Shown here in pieces: positions 5,514 through 11,584 of a stretch of DNA of 11,584 nt. The stretch's first letter is position 1; every line of letters starts with the position of its first letter. This DNA comes from Treponema sp. (lineage in GTDB: Bacteria; Spirochaetota; Spirochaetia; Treponematales; Breznakiellaceae). Location: contig WQXC01000048.1 of assembly GCA_009785045.1 (NCBI GenBank), forward strand, positions 1-11,584, read 5' to 3'. The notes under the pieces are model-generated. The model was given only the letters and a program-made list of their open reading frames with translations, was not told the origin of the DNA and made no database searches. The translations under genes and the position numbers were made by a program.

Positions 5514-7304
5514 TTAAAGTTCCAGCGATTTACTTTCTATCTTTTCGGTAACGTATGCGGCAAATTCATCTATCTTCATTGCGGCAAGCTGCCTTCCGTC
5601 GCGGAGACGTATAGACACAGTGCCTTCATCGGCTTCCCGCTGACCTGCAACAAGCATGTAAGGAATCTTACGGGTCTGGCAGTTGCGGACTTTTGCATTT
5701 AAGCGATCGTCGCTTAACTCTGCCGTTACGCGCAAGTTGCAGTCATTAACTGTCCGCATTTTTAATTCGGAGGCAACTTTATTAGCATATTCGTTAAACT
5801 GTTCGGCAACAGGTATGACAGCAATCTGCTCCGGAGCAATCCATACAGGGAAAGCGCCGCCGAAATGCTCGATAAGCACGCCGAAGAAACGTTCCAGGCT
5901 GCCAAAAAGCGCGCGATGAATCATGTAAGGACGCTTGCGCTGACCATCAGAATCAACAAAGGTCATGTTAAAAAGTTCAGGTTCGTTAAAATCAAATTGA
6001 ATAGTAGACATTTGCCATTCACGGCCAAGCGCATCTTTAATTTTAATATCGATCTTTGGACCATAGAACGCGCCGCCGCCTTCGTCAATTTCGTAAGGCA
6101 TTCCTTCTGCATTTATGGCGCGTTTTAAGCTTTCAAGAGCGGCATCCCATTTTTCCTGTTCGCCGACACTTTCTTCCGGTCTTGTTGCAAGGTACGCTTT
6201 CATTTCCTGAAAACCAAAAGTCTTCCAGATACTTAAACTAAAACGCAGTACTTCGCGGATTTCACTTTCCATTTGCTCCGGCGTACAAATAATGTGAGCA
6301 TCGTCCTGGGTAAAACCACGTACACGCAACAGACCGTGCAAAACGCCGGAACGTTCATATCGATATACTGTTCCAAGCTCTGCCCAGCGCAAAGGCAAGT
6401 CGCGGTATGAATAACTTTTATTGTTATAAATCATTAAATGAAACGGACAATTCATTGGTTTGATATAATAATTTTGCTCGTCAATTTTCATTGGGCTGTA
6501 CATGCCTTCTTTGTAGAAACCAAGGTGACCCGATGTTTCCCAAAGCCAGCTTTTTCCAATGTGCGGAGTGTAAAGTATTTCGTAACCATTGCGGTAATGT
6601 TCTTTACGCCAGAAGTCTTCTATTGTTACCCTCATTCTGCCGCCGTTTGGATGCCAGTAAACAAGACCTGCGCCCGCTTCTTCGTGAGTCGAATAAAGAT
6701 CCATTTCTTTGCCAACACGGCGGTGATCCCTTTTTTCGATTTCTTCCAGAAGAGCAAGATAAGCTTTTAAGTCTTTTGGATTTTCCCACGCAGTGCCGTA
6801 AATACGGGTAAGCATTTGACGTTTTTCATCGCCCCGCCAGTATGCACCGGCAATGCTTTGCAGTTTAAAAGCAGCGGAATTAATCTCTCTTGTGTTATTT
6901 ACATGAGGTCCTTTGCACAAATCGCTCCATTCTGCATTTTTATTGGAATCGCGATTTTCGTATATTGATACTTCTGCATTATCCGGCAATTCGTGAATCA
7001 ATTCAGATTTAAACGGCTCCATGGCAAATAACATGAGTGCATCCAGCCGTTTTGCAGTTATTCTTACAAAGTCCTGTCGGCTGTCGATGATTCTTTTCAT
7101 CTCTGCTTCGATAGCAGGCAGATCTTCGGTTGTAATGGGTTTGGGAAAGAGAAAATCATAATAAAAGCCGTTCTCGATTGCAGGACCAATTGCGGTTTTT
7201 GTTCCGGGAAAAAGTTTTACTACGGCTTGCGCCATAATATGGCTAACCGAGTGACGTATTACCGCTAATTTTTCATTAGCTTCTAATTTTGAGTTTTCAG
7301 ACAT
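5514..7304 (-). CDS. thrS: Threonyl-tRNA synthetase lacking the TGS domain
   Basis: This class II synthetase charges tRNA-Thr. From the ATG at 7304 it has 596 residues. The editing domain comes first, with H18-S-V-S-H22 and C130-K-G-P-H134. The catalytic core follows, with zinc ligands C286, H337 and H463, exactly 48 less than the E. coli ligands C334, H385 and H511. Motif 2 lies around TVYRYERSG (312-320) and motif 3 around 464-480. The anticodon-binding domain runs from about 490 to the end. The N-terminal TGS domain (about 60 residues in E. coli) is absent, since the protein begins almost directly with the editing domain; some bacterial ThrRS have this form. An upstream in-frame ATG at 7382 would add 26 unrelated residues and overlap the divergent gene, so I rejected it. 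No Shine-Dalgarno is present; a TATTAT -10 box lies 6 bases before the ATG. Confidence 0.96.
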   Translation of the reverse strand: MSENSKLEANEKLAVIRHSVSHIMAQAVVKLFPGTKTAIGPAIENGFYYDFLFPKPITTEDLPAIEAEMKRIIDSRQDFVRITAKRLDALMLFAMEPFKSELIHELPDNAEVSIYENRDSNKNAEWSDLCKGPHVNNTREINSAAFKLQSIAGAYWRGDEKRQMLTRIYGTAWENPKDLKAYLALLEEIEKRDHRRVGKEMDLYSTHEEAGAGLVYWHPNGGRMRVTIEDFWRKEHYRNGYEILYTPHIGKSWLWETSGHLGFYKEGMYSPMKIDEQNYYIKPMNCPFHLMIYNNKSYSYRDLPLRWAELGTVYRYERSGVLHGLLRVRGFTQDDAHIICTPEQMESEIREVLRFSLSIWKTFGFQEMKAYLATRPEESVGEQEKWDAALESLKRAINAEGMPYEIDEGGGAFYGPKIDIKIKDALGREWQMSTIQFDFNEPELFNMTFVDSDGQRKRPYMIHRALFGSLERFFGVLIEHFGGAFPVWIAPEQIAVIPVAEQFNEYANKVASELKMRTVNDCNLRVTAELSDDRLNAKVRNCQTRKIPYMLVAGQREADEGTVSIRLRDGRQLAAMKIDEFAAYVTEKIESKSLEL

Positions 7305-7310
7305 ATATAT

Positions 7311-7339
7311 ATAATAACATATTTTCTTGCAAAAGTCTA
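7311..7339 (-). promoter_or_regulatory. thrS promoter
   Basis: On the minus strand TAGACT (7339-7334) and TATTAT (7316-7311) are 17 bp apart, and the -10 hexamer ends 6 bases before the thrS ATG. The -35 hexamer abuts that of the divergent U32 gene (7340-7345), so the two promoters stand back to back. The AT repeat around the -10 allows other registers. Confidence 0.45.
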
Positions 7340-7368
7340 TTGTTACCGGGTCTTCTATTATATATGAT
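7340..7368 (+). promoter_or_regulatory. Promoter of the U32-family gene
   Basis: TTGTTA (7340-7345) and TATGAT (7363-7368) are separated by 17 bp. The -10 ends 6 bases before the ATG at 7375, so the predicted transcription start is the start codon. Confidence 0.5.
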
Positions 7369-7374
7369 TGTTTA

Positions 7375-9597
7375 ATGAACATTGAATTACTGGCTCCTGC
7401 CGGTTCACCTGAAGCGCTTGACGCTGCAATTGGAGAAGGAGCGGACGCCGTTTACCTTGGGTTAAAGGATTTTAACGCACGTCTTAGGAGTACAAATTTC
7501 ACTTACGCGCAATTTGAGGGTGCAATGCGTTCCCTGCGAAGAATGGGGAAAAAGGTCTATGTTACTGTAAATACTGTTTTTGAACAACGCGAAGCAGATC
7601 GTATGTATCAGCTTCTTAAATACCTTGCAAATCATGAACCAGATGCGCTTATTGTACAGGATTTCGGCATTATTGCATTATGTAAATCGGAATTTCCAAA
7701 TCTTAGGCTGCATGCGTCTACCCAGATGAATATTGCATCGGCAAGAGGCGCTAACGCTCTTTCGCGTCATGGTGTTTCCCGCGTAGTTTTGGCGCGCGAA
7801 CTATCTTTGGAGGAATTACGCAGCATAAAAACTGAAACTAATCTTGAACTTGAAGTTTTTGTTCATGGCGCGTTATGCATCAGTGTTTCCGGCATTTGCC
7901 TTTTTTCAAGCTTCCTGGGTGGAAAGTCTGCTAACAGGGGAATGTGCACCCAGGCATGCAGAAGGTTGTATCATAAATCTGACAGGTCCGAAGGAAACAG
8001 CGGATACTACTTTAGCTCTAACGATTTGCAGCTTTTAGAACGCGTTCCGGATTTGGCAGCAGCAGGGATAAAAGCGCTAAAGATCGAAGGCCGCATGAAA
8101 AGCGCTTCTTATGTAGGAGCGGTTGTTTCTGCTTATCGGCTGGTAGTGGACGCTGTATCGGGCGGCGATGAAGATGAAATACGGCGCTGTATTGAACAGG
8201 GACAGGAGATTTTACGTAACGATTTTGCGCGTCCGAAAACGCAGTATTTGATTGGCGGGGTTGACAGTTTTTCTCACACAGAGGCACAGAGACGCAAAGA
8301 ACACAAAAAAGATGAACAAAACGAAGAAGAAAAATTGCATGTTAAAATCGACTGGTTGAACCCTGCGCAGGATGGCGGCACAGGTATAAGTCTTGGAATA
8401 ATTTTAAAAATAAAATTTGATGGAGGCGAAAGGCTCGCGCTTGTAACTCCTCCTATGGGAGTAAAACTTTCTGCGCGGGATTCTGTACGCATTCACCACA
8501 GCGATGATTCAGGAAGGATTTCACAGAAATTAACATTTGCCGAAAAAGGAAACGGCGGCTATTGGATTAGCGCGCCGGAAGGTTCCATTGGCGATCATGT
8601 CTATTTGATACAGACAAAAGAAATGCGAAAAAGATACGCGCCTGTGATAACGCAAACGCCAGCCGGCAAAGGACCAGGAAGGGAAAGAACGCCGTTTCCG
8701 CAAATAACACTAACCAGCAATGAATCCGGAAGAAATAAAAAAAACGAACCTTTTCCGGAAGAATTATATGTTGCGGTTTCGCGTCCGGAAGATTTTTATA
8801 TTTTACAGTCTTCCCGGCCAAAACGGGTAATGCTCCCGCTGTCGCGAAAGAACGCAAGATATCTGTTATCTGACAACAAACCGGTTTTGCCGTTTAAACC
8901 TGCTGAAATGATAATAACTTTGGATCCGTGGTTTCCACAATCAATTGCAGGTTATGAAAATGCAGTAATGGCAGATGAAATCCGGCAATTAATCGAAAAA
9001 GGCTATCACCATTATGTAGTAAATAATCCAGGGCATTTTTCCATGCTCAGGGATTTTGATAAAATAAAATTGATTGCAGGTCCATGGCTTTATACATTCA
9101 ACTCTTGGTCGCTTTCGTATATTGCTTCTTTGGGTGTGCACGGTTTTATTTCGCCGCTGGAAAATAACCGGCAGAATCTGGAACGCACCTGCAGCGAAGT
9201 TTCCGGCGTGCGCGGCGCAGCAAGTGTGCAAAAACAACTGCGAAAAAAGTTTTTTATTACAGTTTTTGCATGGCCGCCGCTTTTTAGCATCAGGGATAAT
9301 CTTAGCCATACAATTAATTTTAATTCGTTCACTGATAACACGGACGAAAGTTTCCTGCTTACAACAAGCCCGGAAGGTTCAGCAGTTTATCCAAATAAAT
9401 ATTTTTCTATCATCGATAAAATACCATTTTTAAAAGAGGCAGGGTTCGGGCGTTTTATAATCGATCTTTCTGGCCCTGTACTGAAAAAATCAAACTACAA
9501 AGATTTAATGAGATCGTTTAGTGAAAACGCCCGCGTAATCCAACCCCTGCCTCATTCCAGCCGTTTTAACTGGAAAGATGGTTTTTACAAGAACTAA
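7375..9597 (+). CDS. Peptidase U32-family protein (probable RNA hydroxylation, Fe-S)
   Basis: The 740-residue protein opens with MNIELLAPAGSPEALDAAI and the GADAVYLGL motif, typical of the U32 family. The family signature, EVFVHGALCISVSGIC, spans 160-175. Cys168, Cys175, Cys191 and Cys195 match the four cysteines expected to hold an iron-sulfur cluster. KALKIEGRMKS lies at 233-243. Despite the family name, characterised long members (RlhA, TrhP) act in hydroxylation of 23S rRNA or wobble uridine of tRNA; I cannot decide between them. Residues 299-312 (FSHTEAQRRKEHKK) look like an in-frame insertion in a linker after the catalytic part. Residues beyond about 320 form the long C-terminal region. 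I chose the ATG at 7375 because homology begins there; it has no Shine-Dalgarno and a well-placed -10. The stop overlaps that of ssb by 4 bp. Confidence 0.88.
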   Translation: MNIELLAPAGSPEALDAAIGEGADAVYLGLKDFNARLRSTNFTYAQFEGAMRSLRRMGKKVYVTVNTVFEQREADRMYQLLKYLANHEPDALIVQDFGIIALCKSEFPNLRLHASTQMNIASARGANALSRHGVSRVVLARELSLEELRSIKTETNLELEVFVHGALCISVSGICLFSSFLGGKSANRGMCTQACRRLYHKSDRSEGNSGYYFSSNDLQLLERVPDLAAAGIKALKIEGRMKSASYVGAVVSAYRLVVDAVSGGDEDEIRRCIEQGQEILRNDFARPKTQYLIGGVDSFSHTEAQRRKEHKKDEQNEEEKLHVKIDWLNPAQDGGTGISLGIILKIKFDGGERLALVTPPMGVKLSARDSVRIHHSDDSGRISQKLTFAEKGNGGYWISAPEGSIGDHVYLIQTKEMRKRYAPVITQTPAGKGPGRERTPFPQITLTSNESGRNKKNEPFPEELYVAVSRPEDFYILQSSRPKRVMLPLSRKNARYLLSDNKPVLPFKPAEMIITLDPWFPQSIAGYENAVMADEIRQLIEKGYHHYVVNNPGHFSMLRDFDKIKLIAGPWLYTFNSWSLSYIASLGVHGFISPLENNRQNLERTCSEVSGVRGAASVQKQLRKKFFITVFAWPPLFSIRDNLSHTINFNSFTDNTDESFLLTTSPEGSAVYPNKYFSIIDKIPFLKEAGFGRFIIDLSGPVLKKSNYKDLMRSFSENARVIQPLPHSSRFNWKDGFYKN
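8269..8310 (+). repeat. Putative small repeat inserted in frame
   Basis: The DNA around 8271-8300 (TTCTCACACAGAGGCACAGA and on) reads FSHTEAQRRKEHKK in the U32 frame. Purine-rich CACAGAGGCACAGAGACGC-type strings recur between and inside genes of many bacteria; this is my recollection, not a search. It is followed by a Lys/Glu/Asn-rich linker to about residue 320. The reading frame is kept. Confidence 0.35.
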
Positions 9598-10037
9598 AAC
9601 GCAACAGCTTCAAGCTCTCTGCCAGCCATCGCCATAACTGGCTCACCATTCTCTTCACCCTCATACTCATCATCAAGCGGAACCTCCGATGCCGATTTTG
9701 CATCCTTCCTGAATTCTGGACGAAACTCGACATGTTCCGCAACAATGTTGATTCTGGAATGCGTTTTGCCATCTGGATCATTCCAGCGGCTTTGTTTAAG
9801 GCGTCCAACAACACGCACTCCGCGGCCTTTTTTTCCTTTCGCATAGCACACTTCTGCAAGCTTGGACCACGTGTCTACATCGAAATAGGAAACCTCCTTC
9901 TCGAATCCCGAGTCCATTTTGTAAAAGCGGTTTGACGCAAGAGTCATAGAGCACACTTGAGTCCCTTTCGAAGTCGTTCGAAGCAATGGATCTTTTACCA
10001 GATTGCCTTCGATTAAGATAGAATTGAGGTTGTTCAT
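9594..10037 (-). CDS. ssb: Single-stranded DNA-binding protein
   Basis: The 147-residue protein has the OB-fold layout of bacterial SSB: MNNLNSILIEGNLVKDP at the start, the FDVDTWSKLAE region in the middle, and VVGRLKQSRWNDPDGK with a beta-strand ending near VEF about residue 105. It coats single-stranded DNA in replication, repair and recombination. The tail is short and acidic (DDEYEGEENGE) but ends in EAVAF rather than the usual D-D-D-I-P-F. The final Phe is kept and the Pro is missing, which may weaken or change binding of partner proteins. The start at 10037 has a perfect AGGAGG (10049-10044) 6 bases upstream; the longer frame to 10109 has no such site and no homology. The usual rpsF/rpsR neighbours are absent. 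Confidence 0.93.
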   Translation of the reverse strand: MNNLNSILIEGNLVKDPLLRTTSKGTQVCSMTLASNRFYKMDSGFEKEVSYFDVDTWSKLAEVCYAKGKKGRGVRVVGRLKQSRWNDPDGKTHSRINIVAEHVEFRPEFRKDAKSASEVPLDDEYEGEENGEPVMAMAGRELEAVAF

Positions 10038-10081
10038 ACACATCCTCCTAAATAAGTTCCGGCAGCGGTCTGCCGCCGGCC

Positions 10082-10109
10082 ATGAATTTTCCATACAAGG
10101 AAAATTCAT
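10082..10109. promoter_or_regulatory. 11-bp inverted repeat in the ssb leader
   Basis: Perfect arms ATGAATTTTCC (10082-10092) and GGAAAATTCAT (10099-10109) flank a 6-bp spacer. The repeat is 45-72 bp upstream of the ssb start, so it could be an operator or a leader hairpin. GAAAATTCAT occurs again at 10176-10185. A second hairpin, CGGCAG/CTGCCG (10060-10075), lies nearer to ssb. Confidence 0.5.
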
Positions 10110-10115
10110 AGATAC

Positions 10116-10154
10116 TATATATGGCGCGCAGATGTGTGGTGCTTGACCGAAAAT
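10116..10154. repeat. 39-bp dispersed repeat, copy B
   Basis: This copy matches 2883-2921 at 38 of 39 positions. It sits 79 bp upstream of the ssb start and 54 bp from the diverged 78-bp element, in the same orientation relative to a leftward gene as copy A. A TATAGT-like -10 for ssb could be formed on the minus strand at its end (the ATACTATATA region), but I see no matching -35. Confidence 0.85.
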
Positions 10155-10208
10155 GAAAAAATATGCGAAAAAAATGAAAATTCATTTAATATCTACTACT
10201 CATACGTA

Positions 10209-10286
10209 CAGTGACAGTCACTTGTGCTACTCCTAGCGCTGGACCTTTCTGCTATACGCTACATATAGCGTAGGTGACTGACACCG
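10209..10286 (+). repeat. 78-bp REP/BIME-like element, copy 4 (diverged)
   Basis: This copy has exactly the same length as the three identical copies and matches them at about 57 of 78 positions, with the right 24 bp nearly unchanged. Its left terminus has become AGTGAC-A-GTCACT, a fully paired hairpin: the outer G-C pair is replaced by A-T and the central T-T mismatch is repaired to A-T. GTAG (as CTAC, 10228-10231) is kept. It ends 15 bp before the hydrolase start codon. Confidence 0.85.
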
Positions 10287-10295
10287 TGTTAAGAT
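10287..10295 (+). promoter_or_regulatory. Extended -10 box of the hydrolase gene
   Basis: TGT-TAAGAT (hexamer 10290-10295) lies directly after the diverged repeat and ends 6 bases before the GTG start. No good -35 is found 17 bp upstream, where the repeat lies; an extended -10 can work without one. Confidence 0.4.
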
Positions 10296-10301
10296 AAAAA
10301 A

Positions 10302-11291
10302 GTGAGAAGAAAGGCAATTTTTATATATTTGGCGTTGGTCTCTTATTTTTTTGTGCCATTCGCAGGCGCGCAAAATAACAATATTGTTGCTTATTCACTT
10401 AAAAATCTGCTTGCCTATCAATACAAGACGAGCCCGATAACCATTCAAAGCCTTGCATTTAAGAATGAACTTCAGCATGCTTACAATGTTACTTTTTCTT
10501 CTATGAACCTTACAGTAAGCGGCAGATTGAGCATACCAGCAGTACCCCCGGCAGAAATTAAGGGAATAATAATTATGCTGCGCGGACATCAAAGACCAAA
10601 CGGTTACTACACTGGAAAAGGCACAGAGAACCCGGCAAAGAGGTATCTGGAAAGCGGCTGGGCAGTAATTGCCCCGGATTTTTTTGGTTATGGCGCTTCA
10701 TCTCCTGCACCGCCGCCGTTTTCTATGCATCAATTTTATTCGACAGTAAACGCGGTAGAACTTTATAAAAGTCTTGAACAGCCGGACTTTCGCTTCGCTT
10801 CTGCGGTTCCGCAGGCAGACAGAATAGCGCTTCCCGGCGCATTCAGAAAAATTGTTTTATGGGGTCACAGTAACGGAGGTCAGGTTGCAATCCATTTTCT
10901 GGAAATAATTCAAAAACCTGTTACTACGGTTTTGTGGGCACCTGTCAGCCTTGCATATCCGGAAAGCGCAGGTCACTTTGGACACGGCGCCGCATGGCTG
11001 GAACGTTTTAAAAACGATTATACTGCGGCGGATTATTCGCTTTATAATTATCTGGATAAAATTGCGCCCGGCACCCGCATACTTCTTGAACAGGGAGACA
11101 GAGACACGGCTGTTCCAAAAGCATGGAATGATACCTTTTCCAAAGCCGTAGAAGAAGAGAATCACCGCCGCGATAGAGCCGGTATAGGAAAAATTAATTT
11201 ACGTTACGAAGTATATAGAAACGCTGACCATAACCTTAACCCGTACTGGACAACAATTCTACCTGGCAATGTCAGGTTTTGGGAACAGTGA
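10302..11291 (+). CDS. Secreted alpha/beta hydrolase
   Basis: The 329-residue protein starts with a signal peptide (MRRK, hydrophobic core 6-20, likely cleavage after AGA23), so it acts in the periplasm or outside the cell. The rest is an alpha/beta-hydrolase fold of the dienelactone-hydrolase/prolyl-oligopeptidase-like group: an oxyanion-loop region MLRGHQRPNG (92-101), APDFFGYGASSP (124-135), the nucleophile elbow GHSNGG with Ser190, Asp268 (or Asp266) in QGDRDTAVP, and His310 in NADHNLNP. All three catalytic residues are present, so it is probably active as an esterase or peptidase; the substrate is unknown. The GTG start has no Shine-Dalgarno but an extended -10 box 6 bases upstream. The gene is flanked by copies of the 78-bp element on both sides. 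Confidence 0.85.
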   Translation: MRRKAIFIYLALVSYFFVPFAGAQNNNIVAYSLKNLLAYQYKTSPITIQSLAFKNELQHAYNVTFSSMNLTVSGRLSIPAVPPAEIKGIIIMLRGHQRPNGYYTGKGTENPAKRYLESGWAVIAPDFFGYGASSPAPPPFSMHQFYSTVNAVELYKSLEQPDFRFASAVPQADRIALPGAFRKIVLWGHSNGGQVAIHFLEIIQKPVTTVLWAPVSLAYPESAGHFGHGAAWLERFKNDYTAADYSLYNYLDKIAPGTRILLEQGDRDTAVPKAWNDTFSKAVEEENHRRDRAGIGKINLRYEVYRNADHNLNPYWTTILPGNVRFWEQ

Positions 11292-11295
11292 CCCC

Positions 11296-11373
11296 TGGTG
11301 TCAGTCACCAGTACTACCTTTAGCGCCGCATAATACGTATAGACGCTATATATAGCGTAGGTGACTGACACCA
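11296..11373 (+). repeat. 78-bp REP/BIME-like element, copy 3
   Basis: This copy is identical to the one at 2933-3010. It begins 4 bp after the hydrolase stop codon, so the end of the hydrolase mRNA would carry its hairpins. REP elements in such places are known to stabilise or terminate transcripts. Confidence 0.9.
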
Positions 11374-11379
11374 ACCTGC

Positions 11380-11408
11380 TTGACAATTGTTTCAAACATT
11401 CCTACACT
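11380..11408 (+). promoter_or_regulatory. Promoter at the right edge
   Basis: A consensus -35, TTGACA (11380-11385), is followed after 17 bp by TACACT (11403-11408, 4 of 6). Transcription would begin near 11415, giving a leader of about 28 nt before the ATG at 11443. Confidence 0.5.
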
Positions 11409-11442
11409 GTAAAAACATTATATTTTTCGAAGGAGGAAAAAG

Positions 11443-11472
11443 ATGACTAGAAGGACACTTCACTTATATTGA
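11443..11472 (+). CDS. Possible 9-codon leader ORF
   Basis: A perfect Shine-Dalgarno, AAGGAGG (11430-11436), precedes an ATG by 6 bases, but the frame reads only MTRRTLHLY before TGA. It may be a leader peptide, the start of a gene broken by a frameshift, or chance. A CCTCCT at 11511-11516 could pair with the ribosome-binding site, and GCTGTC/GGCAGC (11488-11493/11499-11504) forms a small hairpin between them. The downstream gene, if any, lies outside the window. Confidence 0.25.
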   Translation: MTRRTLHLY

Positions 11473-11584
11473 AGCCGCGTTAGACGAGCTGTCACTAAGG
11501 CAGCAGTTAACCTCCTGATTCTTTTCACCCAGAATCCATTCAACGGTAAAAATCAAAGTCGAACAGCGGTTTCTCACCAACAGG
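11473..11584. other. Unassigned right edge
   Basis: No gene can be assigned. A minus-strand frame is open from 11583 to a stop at 11464-11466 (39 codons), which may be the end of a gene entering from the right. Bases 11539-11568 match 81-110 at about 21 of 30 positions, hinting at a shared repeat at both edges. Confidence 0.3.

Noticed and set aside
7327..7374. N-terminal extension of the U32 protein from 7327
   Set aside because: The family sequence begins at MNIELLAPAG (7375), and the promoter lies inside the extension.
5514..7382. Longer thrS start at 7382
   Set aside because: The extra 26 residues do not resemble ThrRS and would overlap the divergent gene's promoter and start; the -10 box fits the ATG at 7304.
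8018..9341. Several minus- and plus-strand ORFs of 70-120 codons within the U32 gene
   Set aside because: They overlap a well-supported 740-residue frame and show no recognisable domains.
10038..10109. N-terminal extension of ssb to 10109
   Set aside because: A perfect AGGAGG stands before 10037, the added residues have no SSB likeness, and the stretch carries hairpins.
1431..11373. CRISPR array from the repeated 78-bp sequence
   Set aside because: The copies are kilobases apart, in both orientations, with terminal inverted repeats; there are no regular spacers and no cas genes.

Overview
The window looks like a chromosomal segment of a spirochaete, most probably Treponema or a close relative. 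The best evidence is an archaeal-type class I lysyl-tRNA synthetase, which among bacteria is typical of spirochaetes. Also in keeping are a small Phe-terminated outer-membrane-type protein behind a poly-G promoter and coding DNA of roughly 45-50% G+C. The species assignment is inference; no rRNA or tRNA gene is visible.

Layout. Bases 1-618 hold no gene I can support, but they contain a run of inverted repeats and a likely rightward terminator. A leftward membrane lipid/isoprenoid-kinase-like gene follows (619-1248). Next comes an AT-rich block (about 1431-3010) bounded by two identical 78-bp elements in inverted orientation. It holds a phase-variation-type outer-membrane protein gene (1575-2252) and a REP-associated tyrosine transposase (2391-2840). 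The core is housekeeping: class I lysS (3033-4682, +), converging on a thrS-DeoR-regulator operon (7304-4679, -). A U32-family Fe-S protein gene (7375-9597, +) diverges from thrS and converges on ssb (10037-9594, -). A secreted alpha/beta hydrolase (10302-11291, +) lies between a diverged and an identical copy of the 78-bp element. The right edge (11374-11584) begins a new transcription unit with a strong promoter and Shine-Dalgarno but only a 9-codon ORF before the window ends.

How it fits together. The aminoacyl-tRNA synthetases, the RNA-modification-type U32 protein and Ssb form a compact housekeeping block; both convergent pairs overlap by 4 bp at their stop codons. Laid over it is a RAYT/REP-like system: one transposase gene, three identical 78-bp BIME-like elements and one diverged copy, all at gene boundaries and two of them next to promoters. 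A second, 39-bp repeat accompanies the element upstream of both the transposase gene and ssb. Four genes (lysS, thrS, U32, hydrolase) lack a Shine-Dalgarno and have a -10-like hexamer ending exactly 6 nt before the start codon, which suggests leaderless mRNAs. The outer-membrane gene has consensus -35 and -10 boxes separated by a G-tract, a layout like known Treponema phase-variable promoters.
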